Below, piece by piece: positions 38,689 to 48,292 of a stretch of DNA of 64,000 bases; position 1 is the stretch's first letter; each line of letters starts with the position of its first letter. The DNA comes from Gemmatimonadota bacterium (lineage in GTDB: Bacteria > Gemmatimonadota > Gemmatimonadetes > Gemmatimonadales > GWC2-71-9). The stretch is from positions 124,001 through 188,000 of the forward strand of contig QHVB01000025.1 in the NCBI GenBank assembly GCA_003222195.1, given 5' to 3'. The notes under the pieces were generated by a model. The model ran no database searches. It was not told where the DNA came from and was given only the letters and a program-made list of their open reading frames with translations. The position numbers and the translations under genes were made by a program.

Positions 38689-38997
38689 ATGGCGAGCAAG
38701 ATCCGCATCCGGCTCAAAGCGTTCGATCACGCGCTGATCGATCAAGCTGCCGCGGACATCGTCCGGACGGCTGAGAAAACTGGCGCGCAGGTTTCGGGGC
38801 CGATCCCGTTGCCAACCAAGCGGCAGCTCTGGACGGTGCTGCGGAGCCCCCACATCGACAAGAAGAGCCGCGAGCAGTTCGAGCTCAAGACGCACAAACG
38901 GCTGATCGACATCCTCGATTCACGGTCGCAGACGGTGGACGCGCTCACGAAGCTGGACTTGCCGGCTGGCGTGGACGTCGAAATCAAGGTCGAGTAG
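38689..38997 (+). CDS. rpsJ: 30S ribosomal protein S10
   Basis: 102 residues beginning [18 protein letters not shown], the invariant S10 N-terminus. S10 also serves as NusE in transcription antitermination. It starts ten bases after tuf and heads the S10 cluster, so the str and S10 operons are probably joined. Confidence 0.98.
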   Translation: MASKIRIRLKAFDHALIDQAAADIVRTAEKTGAQVSGPIPLPTKRQLWTVLRSPHIDKKSREQFELKTHKRLIDILDSRSQTVDALTKLDLPAGVDVEIKVE

Positions 38998-39001
38998 AGA
39001 C

Positions 39002-39622
39002 ATGAACGGACTGATCGGCAGAAAACTGGGAATGACGCGGCTCTTCGACGCCGCCGGCACGCACGTGCCGGTCACGGTGATCGAAGCGGGGCCGTGCGCC
39101 GTCATCTCGGTCGCCGAGGGCCGTGCTGAGCTGGGCTTCGAGGCGAAGAAGGCGAAGCGTTCGCCGAAGGCGATCGTGGGCCACGTGAAGAAAGCCGGCC
39201 TCGAGGTCGCGCCGCGCATCATCCGTCGCTTCGATGTCACGGGTGAAGCACCCGCCGCGGGCAGCGCCGTGACCGTCGCGATCTTCGCCGCAGGCGATCG
39301 CGTCAAAGTGCGCGGCGTGTCCAAGGGCCGCGGCTTTCAGGGTGTCGTGCACCGCCATCACTTCCATGGCGGCCCCGAGACCCACGGCAACACGCGCCAC
39401 CGCAAGCCGGGATCGATCGCGCCGGGCACCGATCCGTCGCGGATTATTAAAGGAAAGCGGATGCCCGGCCATATGGGCGCGCGCAACTTCACCGAGATCG
39501 GCCTGCGCGTCGTCAAGATCGACGCCGAGCGCAATCTCTTGTTCGTGCGCGGCTCGGTGCCGGGTCCGATGAACGGCCTCGTCACCGTCCGCAAGCAGGG
39601 AGGCCCGAGCCGCCATGATTGA
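39002..39622 (+). CDS. rplC: 50S ribosomal protein L3
   Basis: 206 residues, opening [16 protein letters not shown]. Contains the conserved loop [20 protein letters not shown] that reaches toward the peptidyl transferase centre. Follows rpsJ by four bases and overlaps rplD by eight. Confidence 0.98.
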   Translation: MNGLIGRKLGMTRLFDAAGTHVPVTVIEAGPCAVISVAEGRAELGFEAKKAKRSPKAIVGHVKKAGLEVAPRIIRRFDVTGEAPAAGSAVTVAIFAAGDRVKVRGVSKGRGFQGVVHRHHFHGGPETHGNTRHRKPGSIAPGTDPSRIIKGKRMPGHMGARNFTEIGLRVVKIDAERNLLFVRGSVPGPMNGLVTVRKQGGPSRHD

Positions 39623-40262
39623 GGCTCCACACTACTCGGCGGTGGGCGCCAGCAAGAAGGCGGTCGCGCTGCCCGAGGCGCTGTTCGACGGCACGGTGAA
39701 TCAGGACGTGCTGCATCGTGCGGTGATCACGTTCCTGTCGAACCACCGGCAAGGCACGAGCAATACGTTGACCCGCAGTGAGGTCTCGGGCGGGAATCAG
39801 AAGCCGTGGCGGCAAAAGGGCACCGGTCGAGCGCGGCAGGGCTCGACGCGCGCCCCGCACTGGCGGCACGGCGGCATCGCCCATGGGCCGCATCCGCGCA
39901 GTTACCGGCTCGCGATTCCGAAGAAAATGCGCCAGCTCGCGAAGAAATCGGCGCTCAACGCGCGCGCCCGTGAAGGCGCGCTCGTGATCGTCGACGCGCT
40001 CGGGTACGAGAAACCGAAGACCAAGGACCTCGCCGCGCTGCTCAAGAAGCTCGACGCAACCGGCAAAAAGGTCCTGGTGCTCACGGCCACGGATTCGCAC
40101 AACGTCTACCTCTCGGGCCGCAACATCCCGGACGTGCACGTCATGCGGTTCGCCGATGCGACCGCGTACGAGATCCTCTGGGCGCAGACGGTCGTCCTGG
40201 AGATCGAGGCGCTCGATGAGGGCGCGGCCACGAAGGACGCGAAGGAGGCGAGCGATGCCTGA
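39615..40262 (+). CDS. rplD: 50S ribosomal protein L4
   Basis: 215 residues. The extended loop [21 protein letters not shown] that lines the exit tunnel is present. In enterobacteria L4 represses the S10 operon; no such leader is recognisable here. Overlaps rplC and rplW by eight bases each. Confidence 0.98.
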   Translation: MIEAPHYSAVGASKKAVALPEALFDGTVNQDVLHRAVITFLSNHRQGTSNTLTRSEVSGGNQKPWRQKGTGRARQGSTRAPHWRHGGIAHGPHPRSYRLAIPKKMRQLAKKSALNARAREGALVIVDALGYEKPKTKDLAALLKKLDATGKKVLVLTATDSHNVYLSGRNIPDVHVMRFADATAYEILWAQTVVLEIEALDEGAATKDAKEASDA

Positions 40263-40542
40263 GCTGCACGATACCATCGTTCGCCCGGTGGTCACGGAGA
40301 AGTCGTCGGCGGCCTACGGTGCGCGCAAGGAGTACGCGTTCCGCGTGCATTCCGACGCGACGAAGCCGCAGATCAAGGCGGCGATCGAGGCGCTGTTCAA
40401 GGTGTCGGTGACCGGGGTTCGCACCATGATCATGCGGGCCAAGCGGCGTACGTACGGCCGCTACGCGGGACGCCGGCCGTCCTGGAAAAAGGCGATCGTG
40501 ACCCTCAAAGAGGGCGACGCGATCGAGGTGTTCGAGGGCTAA
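40255..40542 (+). CDS. rplW: 50S ribosomal protein L23
   Basis: 95 residues from ATG 40255, chosen for the L23-type start [17 protein letters not shown]; the frame is open further upstream only inside rplD. L23 lies at the tunnel exit and docks trigger factor and SRP. Confidence 0.97.
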   Translation: MPELHDTIVRPVVTEKSSAAYGARKEYAFRVHSDATKPQIKAAIEALFKVSVTGVRTMIMRAKRRTYGRYAGRRPSWKKAIVTLKEGDAIEVFEG

Positions 40543-41382
40543 ATGGGCATTCGACAGTTTCGGCCGATGACGCCGGCGACCCGCTTCCGCTCCGTTTCGG
40601 ACTTCACCGAAGTCACGAAGACGGAGCCGGAGAAGTCGCTGCTCGAACCGCTGAAGCGGACGGGCGGGCGCAACAACAAGGGTCACATCACCAGTCGCTA
40701 TATGAGCGGCGGGCACAAGCGGCAGTACCGGCGGATCGACTTCCGGCGCGACAAGTTCGCGATTCCGGCGCGCGTGGCGGCGGTCGAGTACGATCCGAAC
40801 CGCACGGCGCGCATCGCGCTGCTGCACTACGCTGACGGCGAGAAGCGCTACATCCTGGCGCCGAAGGGCCTGAACGTTGGCGACAGCGTCGTGTCCGGTC
40901 CGGGCTCCGACATCCGCATCGGCAATGCGATGCCGCTGTTCGAGATTCCGCTCGGCACCGCGGTGCACAACGTCGAGCTAAAGATCGGCCGCGGCGGCCA
41001 GCTGTGCCGCGGCGCGGGGACGAGCGCGCAGGTCGTCGCGAAGGAAGGCAACTACGTGACGCTGCGCCTCCGCTCGACGGAGATGCGGATGGTGCGGGGC
41101 GAGTGCCTCGCCACGATCGGCGAAGTCGGCAACGCCGAACACGAGCTGTTGTCGATCGGCAAGGCGGGCAAGACCCGCTGGCTCGGCCGCAGCCCGCGCG
41201 TACGCGGCGTCGCGATGAACCCCGTCGACCACCCGCTGGGCGGCGGCGAAGGCAAGAGCTCGGGTGGTCGGCCGCCGACGAACCCCTGGGGCAAAGTCGA
41301 AGGCCGCAAGACTCGCCACAAAAAGAAACCGTCTACGAAACTCATCGTGCGCGGCCGTAAGCGCGGAAGGGCGACGCAGTAA
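40543..41382 (+). CDS. rplB: 50S ribosomal protein L2
   Basis: 279 residues starting [15 protein letters not shown], directly abutting rplW. The C-terminal [21 protein letters not shown] segment with the near-peptidyl-transferase histidine is intact. Its stop overlaps the rpsS ATG by one base. Confidence 0.98.
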   Translation: MGIRQFRPMTPATRFRSVSDFTEVTKTEPEKSLLEPLKRTGGRNNKGHITSRYMSGGHKRQYRRIDFRRDKFAIPARVAAVEYDPNRTARIALLHYADGEKRYILAPKGLNVGDSVVSGPGSDIRIGNAMPLFEIPLGTAVHNVELKIGRGGQLCRGAGTSAQVVAKEGNYVTLRLRSTEMRMVRGECLATIGEVGNAEHELLSIGKAGKTRWLGRSPRVRGVAMNPVDHPLGGGEGKSSGGRPPTNPWGKVEGRKTRHKKKPSTKLIVRGRKRGRATQ

Positions 41383-41723
41383 TGGGACGCAGCGTCAAGA
41401 AGGGCCCGTACGTCGAGGAGTCGCTGATGGTGAAGATCCGCGCCCTCAACGAGCGGAACGAGAAGAAGGTGTTCAAGACCTGGTCGCGGCGCAGCACGAT
41501 CACGCCGGATTTCGTCGGGCACACGCTCGCCGTGCACAACGGGAACAAGTTCATCCCCGTCTACATCACCGAGAACATGGTGGGGCACAAGCTCGGCGAG
41601 TTCGCCGCGACGCGGTTGTTCCGCGGCCACGGCGCCAAGGGCTCGGCGGCGGAGCGTGAGGCCGAGGCGGCTGCCGCCGAGGCTAGCGGTGAAGCCGGCG
41701 CCGAGAAGAAGGGCAAGGAGTAA
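41382..41723 (+). CDS. rpsS: 30S ribosomal protein S19 with C-terminal extension
   Basis: 113 residues. [15 protein letters not shown] and [17 protein letters not shown] are diagnostic of S19. The family usually ends about 20 residues earlier; here an Ala/Glu-rich tail (residues ~85-113) ends in KKGKE. Confidence 0.97.
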   Translation: MGRSVKKGPYVEESLMVKIRALNERNEKKVFKTWSRRSTITPDFVGHTLAVHNGNKFIPVYITENMVGHKLGEFAATRLFRGHGAKGSAAEREAEAAAAEASGEAGAEKKGKE

Positions 41724-41726
41724 GCG

Positions 41727-42206
41727 ATGGAAGCGCGAGCGATTCAACGCGGCGTACGGCAGTCGGCGCGCAAGATGCGCCTCGTGATCGATTTGATCCG
41801 CGGCCACGCCGTCCCGGAAGCGGACGCGATCCTGCGCTTTTCCAAGAAGCGGGCCGCGCGGCAGATCCATAAGGTCCTGAAGTCCGCCGTCGCGAACGCG
41901 CAGCAGGCGGCGCAGCGGCAGAACACGCCGTTCGACGCCGACGACCTGCGTGTCACCTACGCGGTGGTGAACGAGGGCCAGACGCTGAAGCGCTTTACCG
42001 CCGCCGCGATGGGACGCGGCACGCCGATTCTAAAGCGCACGAGCCACGTGGAGATCCGGGTGGCCGGTGTAGCGGCTCCCGCCGCGCCGGCACCGGCGGC
42101 TCCCAAAGCGGAAGCAACAGCCGAGAAGAAGCCGCGCGCGAAGAAGGCGCCGGCGGCGAAGGGCAAGAAGAAGGTTCCCGCAAAGAAAAAGAAAGCGAGC
42201 AAGTAA
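41727..42206 (+). CDS. rplV: 50S ribosomal protein L22 with basic C-terminal tail
   Basis: 159 residues. The L22 core (RQSARKMRLVIDLIRG, LKRFTAAAMGRGTPILKRTSH) occupies ~1-113. A Pro/Ala then Lys-rich tail of ~45 residues follows, longer than the usual ~110-residue protein. rpsC begins immediately after the stop. Confidence 0.97.
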   Translation: MEARAIQRGVRQSARKMRLVIDLIRGHAVPEADAILRFSKKRAARQIHKVLKSAVANAQQAAQRQNTPFDADDLRVTYAVVNEGQTLKRFTAAAMGRGTPILKRTSHVEIRVAGVAAPAAPAPAAPKAEATAEKKPRAKKAPAAKGKKKVPAKKKKASK

Positions 42207-42866
42207 GTGGGCCAGAAAACACACCCCTATGGGTTCCGGCTGGGCATCGTCAAACAGTGGCGCTCCCGCTACTTCGCGAAGCGCAACTTCCCGGAGCTGC
42301 TCAAAGAGGACGAGCTCATTCGGAAGTATCTGCGGACGCGCCTCAGCCATGCCGCCATCGCGGACGTGCATATCGAGCGCAAGCCCGGCAAAGTCACCGT
42401 GACGGTGCACACCGGCCGGCCGGGCGTGGTGATCGGCAAGCGCGGCGCGGAAGTCGACAAGCTGCGCGACGAGCTGGCGCAGCTCACGGGGAAGGAAGTC
42501 GGCATCAACGTCGAAGAGATCAAGCGGCCCGAGCTCGACGCCCAGCTGGTGGGTGACAGCGTGGCGCATCAGCTCACGCAGCGCATCTCGTTCCGTCGCG
42601 CCATGAAGCGTGCGGTGCAGAGCGCGATGCGGATGGGTGCGCAGGGGATCAAGATCAAGACGGCGGGCCGGCTGGGCGGCGCGGAAATCGCGCGGACCGA
42701 GGGTTATCACGAAGGGCGCGTGCCACTGCACACGCTGCGCGCGGACATCGATTACGCGACCTCCACGGCCAAGACGACGTTCGGCACCATCGGCGTCAAG
42801 GTCTGGATCTTCAAGGGCGAGCGGACCGAGGATCTCCACGGCCGCACGTATTCGACGGGCGTCTAG
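42207..42866 (+). CDS. rpsC: 30S ribosomal protein S3
   Basis: 219 residues with a GTG start at 42207, adjacent to the rplV stop. (M)[23 protein letters not shown] and the KH-domain motif [14 protein letters not shown] are typical. S3 lies at the mRNA entry channel. Confidence 0.98.
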   Translation: MGQKTHPYGFRLGIVKQWRSRYFAKRNFPELLKEDELIRKYLRTRLSHAAIADVHIERKPGKVTVTVHTGRPGVVIGKRGAEVDKLRDELAQLTGKEVGINVEEIKRPELDAQLVGDSVAHQLTQRISFRRAMKRAVQSAMRMGAQGIKIKTAGRLGGAEIARTEGYHEGRVPLHTLRADIDYATSTAKTTFGTIGVKVWIFKGERTEDLHGRTYSTGV

Positions 42867-42869
42867 ACC

Positions 42870-43283
42870 ATGCTTGCACCGAAGCGCGTCAAGTTTCGCA
42901 AGCGGTTCAAGGGCCGCACCAACGGGATGGCCACGCGCGGCAACACCGTCGCGTTCGGCCACTACGGCCTGATGTCGCTCGAACCGGGCTGGATCTCCAA
43001 CCGGCAGATCGAGGCCGCGCGCGTCGCGCTCACGCGCGAAATGAAGCGTGGCGGCAAGGTGTGGATCCGGCTGTTTCCCGACAAGCCGATCACGAAGAAG
43101 CCGGCCGAGACCCGCATGGGGAAGGGCAAGGGCAACCCGGAAGGCTGGGTCGCGGTGGTGAAGCCGGGCCGGATCATGTTCGAGCTCGAAGGTATCGAAG
43201 AGGCGTCGGCGCGCGCGGCGCTGGCGCTCGCGTCGGCGAAGCTGCCGGTCAAGTCGAAGTTCGTGAAGCGCGAGGAGCGGTAA
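42870..43283 (+). CDS. rplP: 50S ribosomal protein L16
   Basis: 137 residues, normal length, starting [19 protein letters not shown]. Contains the [20 protein letters not shown] signature. L16 contacts the A-site tRNA elbow region of the large subunit. Confidence 0.98.
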   Translation: MLAPKRVKFRKRFKGRTNGMATRGNTVAFGHYGLMSLEPGWISNRQIEAARVALTREMKRGGKVWIRLFPDKPITKKPAETRMGKGKGNPEGWVAVVKPGRIMFELEGIEEASARAALALASAKLPVKSKFVKREER

Positions 43284-43284
43284 G

Positions 43285-43494
43285 ATGCCGGCGAAACGCG
43301 AGAACAAGCCCGAGGGGCTGCGCGAGCTCAAGACCGACGAGCTGACGCAGAAGCTGGCGTCGCTGACCGAGGAGAAGTTTCGGCTCGAGTTCCGCCGGGC
43401 GACGGAGTCGCTCACGAATCCGCTGCAGCTCCGCTCGATCCGCCGCGACATCGCGCGGATCCAGACCATTTTGAAGGAAAGGGCGTCGGCATGA
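43285..43494 (+). CDS. rpmC: 50S ribosomal protein L29
   Basis: 69 residues, mostly two antiparallel helices: [25 protein letters not shown] and the closing ...[17 protein letters not shown]. Overlaps rpsQ by four bases (ATGA). Confidence 0.96.
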   Translation: MPAKRENKPEGLRELKTDELTQKLASLTEEKFRLEFRRATESLTNPLQLRSIRRDIARIQTILKERASA

Positions 43495-43769
43495 CCGGGG
43501 GAGTAGGGGAGCCGCAGGTCCAACGCGGGCGCCGCAAGGTCCGGACGGGCGTCGTGGTGAGCGCCAAGATGCAGAAGACCGTCACGGTCTCGATGCAGCG
43601 CCGGTTCGCGCACGGGTTCTATGGCAAGCAGATCAACCGCACCAAGACGGTCGCCGCGCATGACGAGCACGGCGCCAAGCTGGGTGACACAGTGCGCATC
43701 GTGGAAACTCGGCCTTTGTCGAAACGGAAGCGCTGGCGGGTGGTCGAGATCATCGAGAAGGCGAAATAG
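43491..43769 (+). CDS. rpsQ: 30S ribosomal protein S17
   Basis: 92 residues. The OB-fold core begins [26 protein letters not shown] and ends [20 protein letters not shown] short N-terminal extension (~12 residues) precedes it. Confidence 0.97.
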   Translation: MTGGVGEPQVQRGRRKVRTGVVVSAKMQKTVTVSMQRRFAHGFYGKQINRTKTVAAHDEHGAKLGDTVRIVETRPLSKRKRWRVVEIIEKAK

Positions 43770-43771
43770 CC

Positions 43772-44140
43772 ATGGTGCAGCAAGAATCGCAGGTCAAGAT
43801 CGCGGACAACTCCGGAGCGCGGCGCGCCCTGGTGATCCGCGTGCTCGGCGGCTCCAAGCGCCGCTACGCGGGGCTCGGCGACGTGGTCGTGGTCACGATC
43901 AAAGACGCCATCCCGACGGGCCAGGTGAAAAAGGGCGAGGTCGTCAAGGCCGTGATTGTGCGAACGGCCAAGGAGACCAAGCGCAAGGACGGCTCCTACA
44001 TCCGCTTCGACGAGAACGCGGCGGTGCTGATCAACGACGAAGGCGAGCCCCGCGCCACGCGCATCTTTGGCCCGGTGGGCCGCGAGCTGCGCGAGAAGAA
44101 GTTCATGAAGATCGTGTCGCTGGCGCCGGAGGTGATCTGA
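43772..44140 (+). CDS. rplN: 50S ribosomal protein L14
   Basis: 122 residues starting [22 protein letters not shown]; exact family length. Located two bases after rpsQ and one base before rplX. Confidence 0.98.
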   Translation: MVQQESQVKIADNSGARRALVIRVLGGSKRRYAGLGDVVVVTIKDAIPTGQVKKGEVVKAVIVRTAKETKRKDGSYIRFDENAAVLINDEGEPRATRIFGPVGRELREKKFMKIVSLAPEVI

Positions 44141-44141
44141 T

Positions 44142-44525
44142 ATGAAGCCGCTCGTTTACAAGAAATCGCGGCGCGAGCGCGGCACGGTCCCCGAGCGGCA
44201 CAAGCTCCACGTGGCCAAAGGCGATGTCGTGCGCGTCATCAGCGGCGAGCACCGCGGCAAGGAAGGCAAGATCCTCCACGTCTATCCCAAGAAGTTCCGG
44301 ATCGTCGTGGAAGGCGTGAACATCGTGAAGAAGCACAAGCGCGCCACGTCGCCGCAGGGCGAGAGCGGGATCATCGAATTTCCCGCCCCGATCGCGGCCT
44401 CCAACGTGATGTTGCTCGACCCGAAGTCGGGGACGCCGACGCGCGTGCGGCGGCGTCATGACAAGGAAGGCAAGCTGGAACGGATCGCGGTGAAATCGGG
44501 CCAACCGATTCCGAGAGTGAGATAG
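44142..44525 (+). CDS. rplX: 50S ribosomal protein L24
   Basis: 127 residues. The KOW motif [19 protein letters not shown] and [12 protein letters not shown] are present. It is about 20 residues longer than many L24 proteins because of a charged C-terminal tail. Confidence 0.97.
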   Translation: MKPLVYKKSRRERGTVPERHKLHVAKGDVVRVISGEHRGKEGKILHVYPKKFRIVVEGVNIVKKHKRATSPQGESGIIEFPAPIAASNVMLLDPKSGTPTRVRRRHDKEGKLERIAVKSGQPIPRVR

Positions 44526-44527
44526 CG

Positions 44528-45217
44528 ATGGCAGACGAACAAGAGAAACAGGAAAAGAAGCCCAAGGCGCCGAAGGGCGCCGGAAAGCGGCCGAAGGGTG
44601 GAGGAGAGAAGCCCGAGGCCCCGGCCCAAAGCCCCGAGCCCCCGGCAGAGCCCGCGCCGCGGGCCCGGCTGTGGGACTTCTACGAGCAGCAGGTGCGAGC
44701 CAAGCTGCAGCAGCAGTTTGGCTTCAAGAACCTGCACCAGATTCCGCGGCTCAAGAAGATCGTGCTGAACGTCGGCATGGGTGACGCGTCCAAGAACCCG
44801 AAGGGGCTGGACGCGGCGGTGGCCGAGCTGGCCGCCATCACCGGCCAGCATCCGGTGGTGACGCGCGCGAAGAAGGCGATCGCGAACTTCAACTTGCGTG
44901 AAGGCCAGGCGATCGGCTGCGCCGTGACGCTGCGCGGCGGGCGCATGTACGAGTTCCTCGATCGCTTCATCTCGATCGCAGTGCCGCGCATGCGCGACTT
45001 CCGTGGGCTGCCTACGAAAAGCTTCGACGGGCGCGGCAATTACTCGTTGGGCATCAAGGAGCAGATGATTTTCCCCGAGATCGACTACGACAAGGTCGAG
45101 CGTATTCATGGGATGGATATCACGTTCGTGACGAGTGCCGGGCGCGACGACACCGCGCTGGCCCTCCTACGCGAGTTGGGCATGCCGTTCCGGGTGGAAA
45201 CCCCGGCAGCGGCCTAG
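44528..45217 (+). CDS. rplE: 50S ribosomal protein L5 with repeat-encoded N-terminal extension
   Basis: 229 residues, about 50 more than usual. The L5 core starts near residue 47 ([21 protein letters not shown]) and contains [11 protein letters not shown] and the [13 protein letters not shown] region. The first ~46 residues are a Lys/Glu/Pro/Ala-rich low-complexity arm, partly encoded by in-phase heptamer repeats (44611-44645). The annotated ATG is preceded directly by the rplX stop; no better start with a ribosome-binding site is seen nearer the core, but the start remains slightly uncertain. Confidence 0.95.
   Translation: MADEQEKQEKKPKAPKGAGKRPKGGGEKPEAPAQSPEPPAEPAPRARLWDFYEQQVRAKLQQQFGFKNLHQIPRLKKIVLNVGMGDASKNPKGLDAAVAELAAITGQHPVVTRAKKAIANFNLREGQAIGCAVTLRGGRMYEFLDRFISIAVPRMRDFRGLPTKSFDGRGNYSLGIKEQMIFPEIDYDKVERIHGMDITFVTSAGRDDTALALLRELGMPFRVETPAAA
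44611..44645 (+). repeat. tandem heptanucleotide repeat inside rplE
   Basis: Five degenerate 7-mers, GCCCGAG, GCCCCGG, CCCAAAG, CCCCGAG, CCCCCGG, encode part of the Pro/Ala/Glu-rich N-terminal arm of L5. Same period as the arrays in cysS, rplO and purA. Confidence 0.6.
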
Positions 45218-45225
45218 GAGACTTC

Positions 45226-45411
45226 ATGGCGAAGAAGGCGTGGTTGGAGAGGGTGAAGCGCGGCCCGAAGTTCAAGGTGCGGGGCTACTACCGCTGCCAG
45301 CGTTGCGGCCGCAGCCGCGGCACGCTGCGCAAGTTCAAGTTGTGCCGCATCTGTTTCCGTGAGCTGGCGCTGCGCGGGGAGATTCCCGGCGTGCGCAAAG
45401 CCAGCTGGTAA
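45226..45411 (+). CDS. rpsN: 30S ribosomal protein S14, zinc-binding type
   Basis: 61 residues, the short type Z form. Zinc ligands are seen as CQRCG (Cys24/27) and CRICF (Cys40/43), and it ends RKASW as usual. A second, zinc-free S14 is not in this window. Confidence 0.97.
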   Translation: MAKKAWLERVKRGPKFKVRGYYRCQRCGRSRGTLRKFKLCRICFRELALRGEIPGVRKASW

Positions 45412-45423
45412 GAGGGGACTCGC

Positions 45424-45819
45424 ATGAGCGTCATTGATCCCGTCGCCGATATGCTGACTCGCGTGCGCAACGCCTGTTTGGCGGGCCACCGCCGGGTCGA
45501 CATGCCGGTGTCGAAGCTGAAAGTCGCAATCGCCACGATTCTGCGTGACAACCACTACGTCCAGGATTTCAAGGTACTGGACGATGGGCAACACGGATTG
45601 CTGCGGCTGTACCTCAAGTACCACAACGACGCGCCCGTCATCCGGGAGCTGCATCGCGTGTCGTCGCCCGGACTGCGGCGCTACGTGAAGGCGCGCGAGA
45701 TCCCGCGCATCAAGAACGGCCTCGGCATGGCGATCCTCAGCACGCCGCAGGGACTCATGACCGATCGCGAAGCGCGCACCGCCCGGGTGGGCGGTGAGGT
45801 GCTCGCGGTGGTGTGGTAG
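45424..45819 (+). CDS. rpsH: 30S ribosomal protein S8
   Basis: 131 residues. MSVIDPVADMLTRVRNACLAGH is the S8 N-terminus; GLGMAILSTPQGLMTDREAR is the C-terminal signature. In E. coli S8 represses the spc operon at the rplE region; no equivalent structure could be assigned here. Confidence 0.98.
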   Translation: MSVIDPVADMLTRVRNACLAGHRRVDMPVSKLKVAIATILRDNHYVQDFKVLDDGQHGLLRLYLKYHNDAPVIRELHRVSSPGLRRYVKAREIPRIKNGLGMAILSTPQGLMTDREARTARVGGEVLAVVW

Positions 45820-45829
45820 GAGACGAGCG

Positions 45830-46375
45830 ATGTCACGTATCGGCAGGAAGCCCGTGCCGCTGCCCAAGGGCGTCACCGCGCAAATCGACGGGCACAAGAT
45901 CACGGTCAAGGGACCGAAGGGCGAAATCAGCCGGACGCTGAATTCGGAGATGGCGCTGAGCCTCGAGGACAGCACCGTCCTGGTCAAGCGTCCGTCGGAT
46001 GAAGCACGTCATAAGGCGCTGCACGGTCTCACGCGCACGCTCGTCGCGAACATGGTGGAAGGCGTCACCAACGGATTCGCGAAGTCGCTGGAGATCCAGG
46101 GCGTCGGGTACAAGGCGGAGCCGAAGCCGTTCGGGGTGCAGCTGGTGGTGGGCTTCTCGCATCCCGTGCCCTACCACGCTCCGCAGGGGATCAAGATCAC
46201 GGTGACCAACAACGTCCTCCTGAAGATCGAGGGCGTGGACAAGGAACTGGTGGGCCAGGTGGCCGCGGAGCTGCGCAATGTCCGGCCGCCCGAGCCCTAC
46301 AAGGGCAAAGGCATCCGCTACGTCGGCGAGCAGGTCCGCCGCAAGGCGGGTAAGACGGCCCAGGCGGCGAAATAA
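45830..46375 (+). CDS. rplF: 50S ribosomal protein L6
   Basis: 181 residues from ATG 45830 (MSRIGRKPVPLPKGV), with AGGAGA upstream. The C-terminal RPPEPYKGKGIRY signature is intact. L6 supports the sarcin-ricin region of the large subunit. Confidence 0.98.
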   Translation: MSRIGRKPVPLPKGVTAQIDGHKITVKGPKGEISRTLNSEMALSLEDSTVLVKRPSDEARHKALHGLTRTLVANMVEGVTNGFAKSLEIQGVGYKAEPKPFGVQLVVGFSHPVPYHAPQGIKITVTNNVLLKIEGVDKELVGQVAAELRNVRPPEPYKGKGIRYVGEQVRRKAGKTAQAAK

Positions 46376-46378
46376 GTC

Positions 46379-46750
46379 ATGCGCTCCGTTCGGAAAATCA
46401 AAACCGCGGCGCAGAGCCGCTATCGCCGGCACCTGCGGGTTCGCAAGAAGGTGGAAGGCACACCCGAGCGGCCGCGCCTGGTCGTGTTCCGCTCGTCCAA
46501 GCACATCTACGCGCAGCTGGTGGACGATCGGCGTGGCGTCACCATCGCCGGCGCGGCGGACACCTCCGAGGGCGTGCAGGTCGAGGGCAAGGGCAAGGTG
46601 GCGCGGAGCTTCGCCGTCGGGAAGCTCATCGCCGTGAAGGCTAAGGAGAAAGGCATCGCCAAGGTCGTGTTCGACCGCGGCGGTTATCAGTATCACGGGC
46701 GCGTGAAGGCGGTGGCTGACGGCGCCCGCAAAGGGGGATTGGAGTTCTAA
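46379..46750 (+). CDS. rplR: 50S ribosomal protein L18
   Basis: 123 residues. [26 protein letters not shown] and the C-terminal [20 protein letters not shown] are typical of L18, which binds 5S rRNA together with L5. One-base overlap with rpsE. Confidence 0.98.
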   Translation: MRSVRKIKTAAQSRYRRHLRVRKKVEGTPERPRLVVFRSSKHIYAQLVDDRRGVTIAGAADTSEGVQVEGKGKVARSFAVGKLIAVKAKEKGIAKVVFDRGGYQYHGRVKAVADGARKGGLEF

Positions 46751-47505
46751 TGGCGATGGATCAAGAGAACCAGGAAGCGCCGAAGAGCGAGAGCACGCCG
46801 GCTCCTGAAGTCCCGGCCCCGGCCCCGGCCCCGGCCGCGGCCCCCGCCCCTGCGGCAGCGGTCGAGGAGCGCCGGCCCCCACGCGGGCCGCGCGGCCCCG
46901 GCGGGGGCGGTCGCGGTGGTCGTGGCCGTGGTCGCGGCGGTGAGCGCCGCGACGGCGGCGATCGGGGCGGCCAGCGGGAAGGCGACGGCATGGTCGAAAA
47001 CGTCGTCGCGATCAATCGCGTGGCGAAGGTCGTGAAGGGCGGCCGGCGCTTCAGCTTCAACGCGCTCGTGGCCGTCGGCGACGGCAAAGGGCAGGTCGGG
47101 ATCGCGACCGGCAAGGCGAACGAGGTCAGCGAGGCGGTGCGCAAAGCCGTCGAGGCGGCGCGCCGCCGCATGAACGAAATCCCGCTCACCGGCGGAACGA
47201 TTCCGCACGAGATCATCGGCAAGCACGGCGCGGGCCGCGTGCTGCTCAAGCCCGCCGCGTCGGGAACCGGCGTGATCGCCGGTGGTCCGGTGCGCGCGGT
47301 GCTCGAGTGCGCGGGGATCCGCGACATCCTGACGAAGAGCCTCGGCTCGACCAATCCGCACAACATGGTGCGAGCGACGATGGATGGTCTCAAGCGGCTG
47401 ACGACCGCGCGGCGCGTCGCGCGCGAGCGCGGCGTCGAGCTGGATGCGATTCCCTATCGCGCCCGTCAGGAGTCAGCGGTCCCGGCGGCGGTGACCCATG
47501 GGTAG
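46750..47505 (+). CDS. rpsE: 30S ribosomal protein S5 with long low-complexity N-terminus
   Basis: 251 residues, roughly 80 more than the usual ~170. The S5 core starts near residue 80 ([27 protein letters not shown]) and includes [15 protein letters not shown]. The preceding arm is Pro/Ala-rich, then Arg/Gly-rich (RGG-like, residues ~42-75), encoded by CCGGCC hexamer runs. Two explanations are possible: a real extension, or a true start at the core methionine (residue ~80) with the arm untranslated. The ATG at 46750 overlaps the rplR stop, which favours the long form. Confidence 0.93.
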   Translation: MAMDQENQEAPKSESTPAPEVPAPAPAPAAAPAPAAAVEERRPPRGPRGPGGGGRGGRGRGRGGERRDGGDRGGQREGDGMVENVVAINRVAKVVKGGRRFSFNALVAVGDGKGQVGIATGKANEVSEAVRKAVEAARRRMNEIPLTGGTIPHEIIGKHGAGRVLLKPAASGTGVIAGGPVRAVLECAGIRDILTKSLGSTNPHNMVRATMDGLKRLTTARRVARERGVELDAIPYRARQESAVPAAVTHG

Positions 47506-47767
47506 GCTGCCCCCGACACGGAAATACCGCAAACGCAAATCGGGTCGTGACCGGATCCTGCCACCGGTTGTGAAGGGCAAGCTGCGGATCAAGCAGGTGC
47601 GTTCGGGCAGCGGCCATTCCTACCGCATGAAGCGGACGCTCGAGGCGTTGGGCCTCAAGCACCATCAGGATGAAGTCGTGCACGCGGATCATCCCGCGCT
47701 GCGCGGGATGCTGCAACAGGTGCGGCACCTGGTCGAGGTGACGCCCGAGAAGGAAGGAAAGAAGTAG
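47498..47767 (+). CDS. rpmD: 50S ribosomal protein L30 with N-terminal extension
   Basis: 89 residues. The L30 core begins near residue 27 ([26 protein letters not shown]) and ends with the [16 protein letters not shown] signature. A basic ~26-residue N-terminal arm is extra compared with the usual ~60-residue protein. Overlaps rpsE by eight bases. Confidence 0.94.
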   Translation: MGRLPPTRKYRKRKSGRDRILPPVVKGKLRIKQVRSGSGHSYRMKRTLEALGLKHHQDEVVHADHPALRGMLQQVRHLVEVTPEKEGKK

Positions 47768-48292
47768 ATGCCAAAGCCGAAGGCAAAAGCGACGCGGAAG
47801 CCTCGGGCGAGGACCAAGTCCCAAGCCCCGAGTCCCGAGTCCCAAGTCACGCGGCTTGCGTTGCATGATCTGCGGCCGCCGCGCGGCTCGCATCGGGCGC
47901 GCATTCGCAAAGGTCGCGGCCCCGGCTCCGGTATCGGGAAGACCGCCGGGCGGGGCGGTAAGGGCCAAACCGCGCGGCAAGGCGGCCACGTCCGTCCCGG
48001 ATTCGAAGGCGGCCAGATGCCGCTCATCCGGCGGATTCCCAAGCGCGGCTTCACCAATCCGTTCAAGCAGCCGGCGCAGGTCGTGAACGTGCGCCATCTC
48101 GTGCTGCTGGCGGAAGGCGTCGAAGTCACGCCCGAGACGCTCTTCGGCGCCGGGCTGGTGCGCCGTCCCGACCACCCGATCAAGCTGCTCGGCACGGGTG
48201 ACGTCTCCGGACGGAAGTTCGTGGTCAAGGGCGTCGCGGTCTCCGCGAGCGCCAAGTCCAAGATCGAGCAGGCCGGCGGAACGATCGCGTGA
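47768..48292 (+). CDS. rplO: 50S ribosomal protein L15 with repeat-encoded N-terminus
   Basis: 174 residues. The L15 core starts near residue 29 (LALHDLRPPRGSHRARIRKGRGPGSG) and includes GFEGGQMPLIRRIPKRGF. The first ~28 residues are a basic Lys/Arg/Pro/Ser arm, part of which is encoded by five heptamer repeats at 47814-47848. Overlaps the secY GTG by four bases. Confidence 0.96.
   Translation: MPKPKAKATRKPRARTKSQAPSPESQVTRLALHDLRPPRGSHRARIRKGRGPGSGIGKTAGRGGKGQTARQGGHVRPGFEGGQMPLIRRIPKRGFTNPFKQPAQVVNVRHLVLLAEGVEVTPETLFGAGLVRRPDHPIKLLGTGDVSGRKFVVKGVAVSASAKSKIEQAGGTIA
47814..47848 (+). repeat. tandem heptanucleotide repeat inside rplO
   Basis: Five consecutive units CCAAGTC, CCAAGCC, CCGAGTC, CCGAGTC, CCAAGTC (consensus CCRAGYC). 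Because 7 is not a multiple of 3, each unit is read in a different frame, giving the peptide TKSQAPSPESQV. The most regular of the heptamer arrays in the window. Confidence 0.75.

Noticed and set aside
46750-46986. Start of rpsE at the core methionine (near residue 80) instead of 46750
   Set aside because: The ATG at 46750 overlaps the rplR stop in the manner of neighbouring genes, and other proteins of the cluster also carry extra arms. It remains an alternative noted in the gene entry.
47814-47848. Possible CRISPR-like array
   Set aside because: Units are only 7 bases with no spacers and lie within rplO. No cas genes or longer repeats were seen anywhere in the window.
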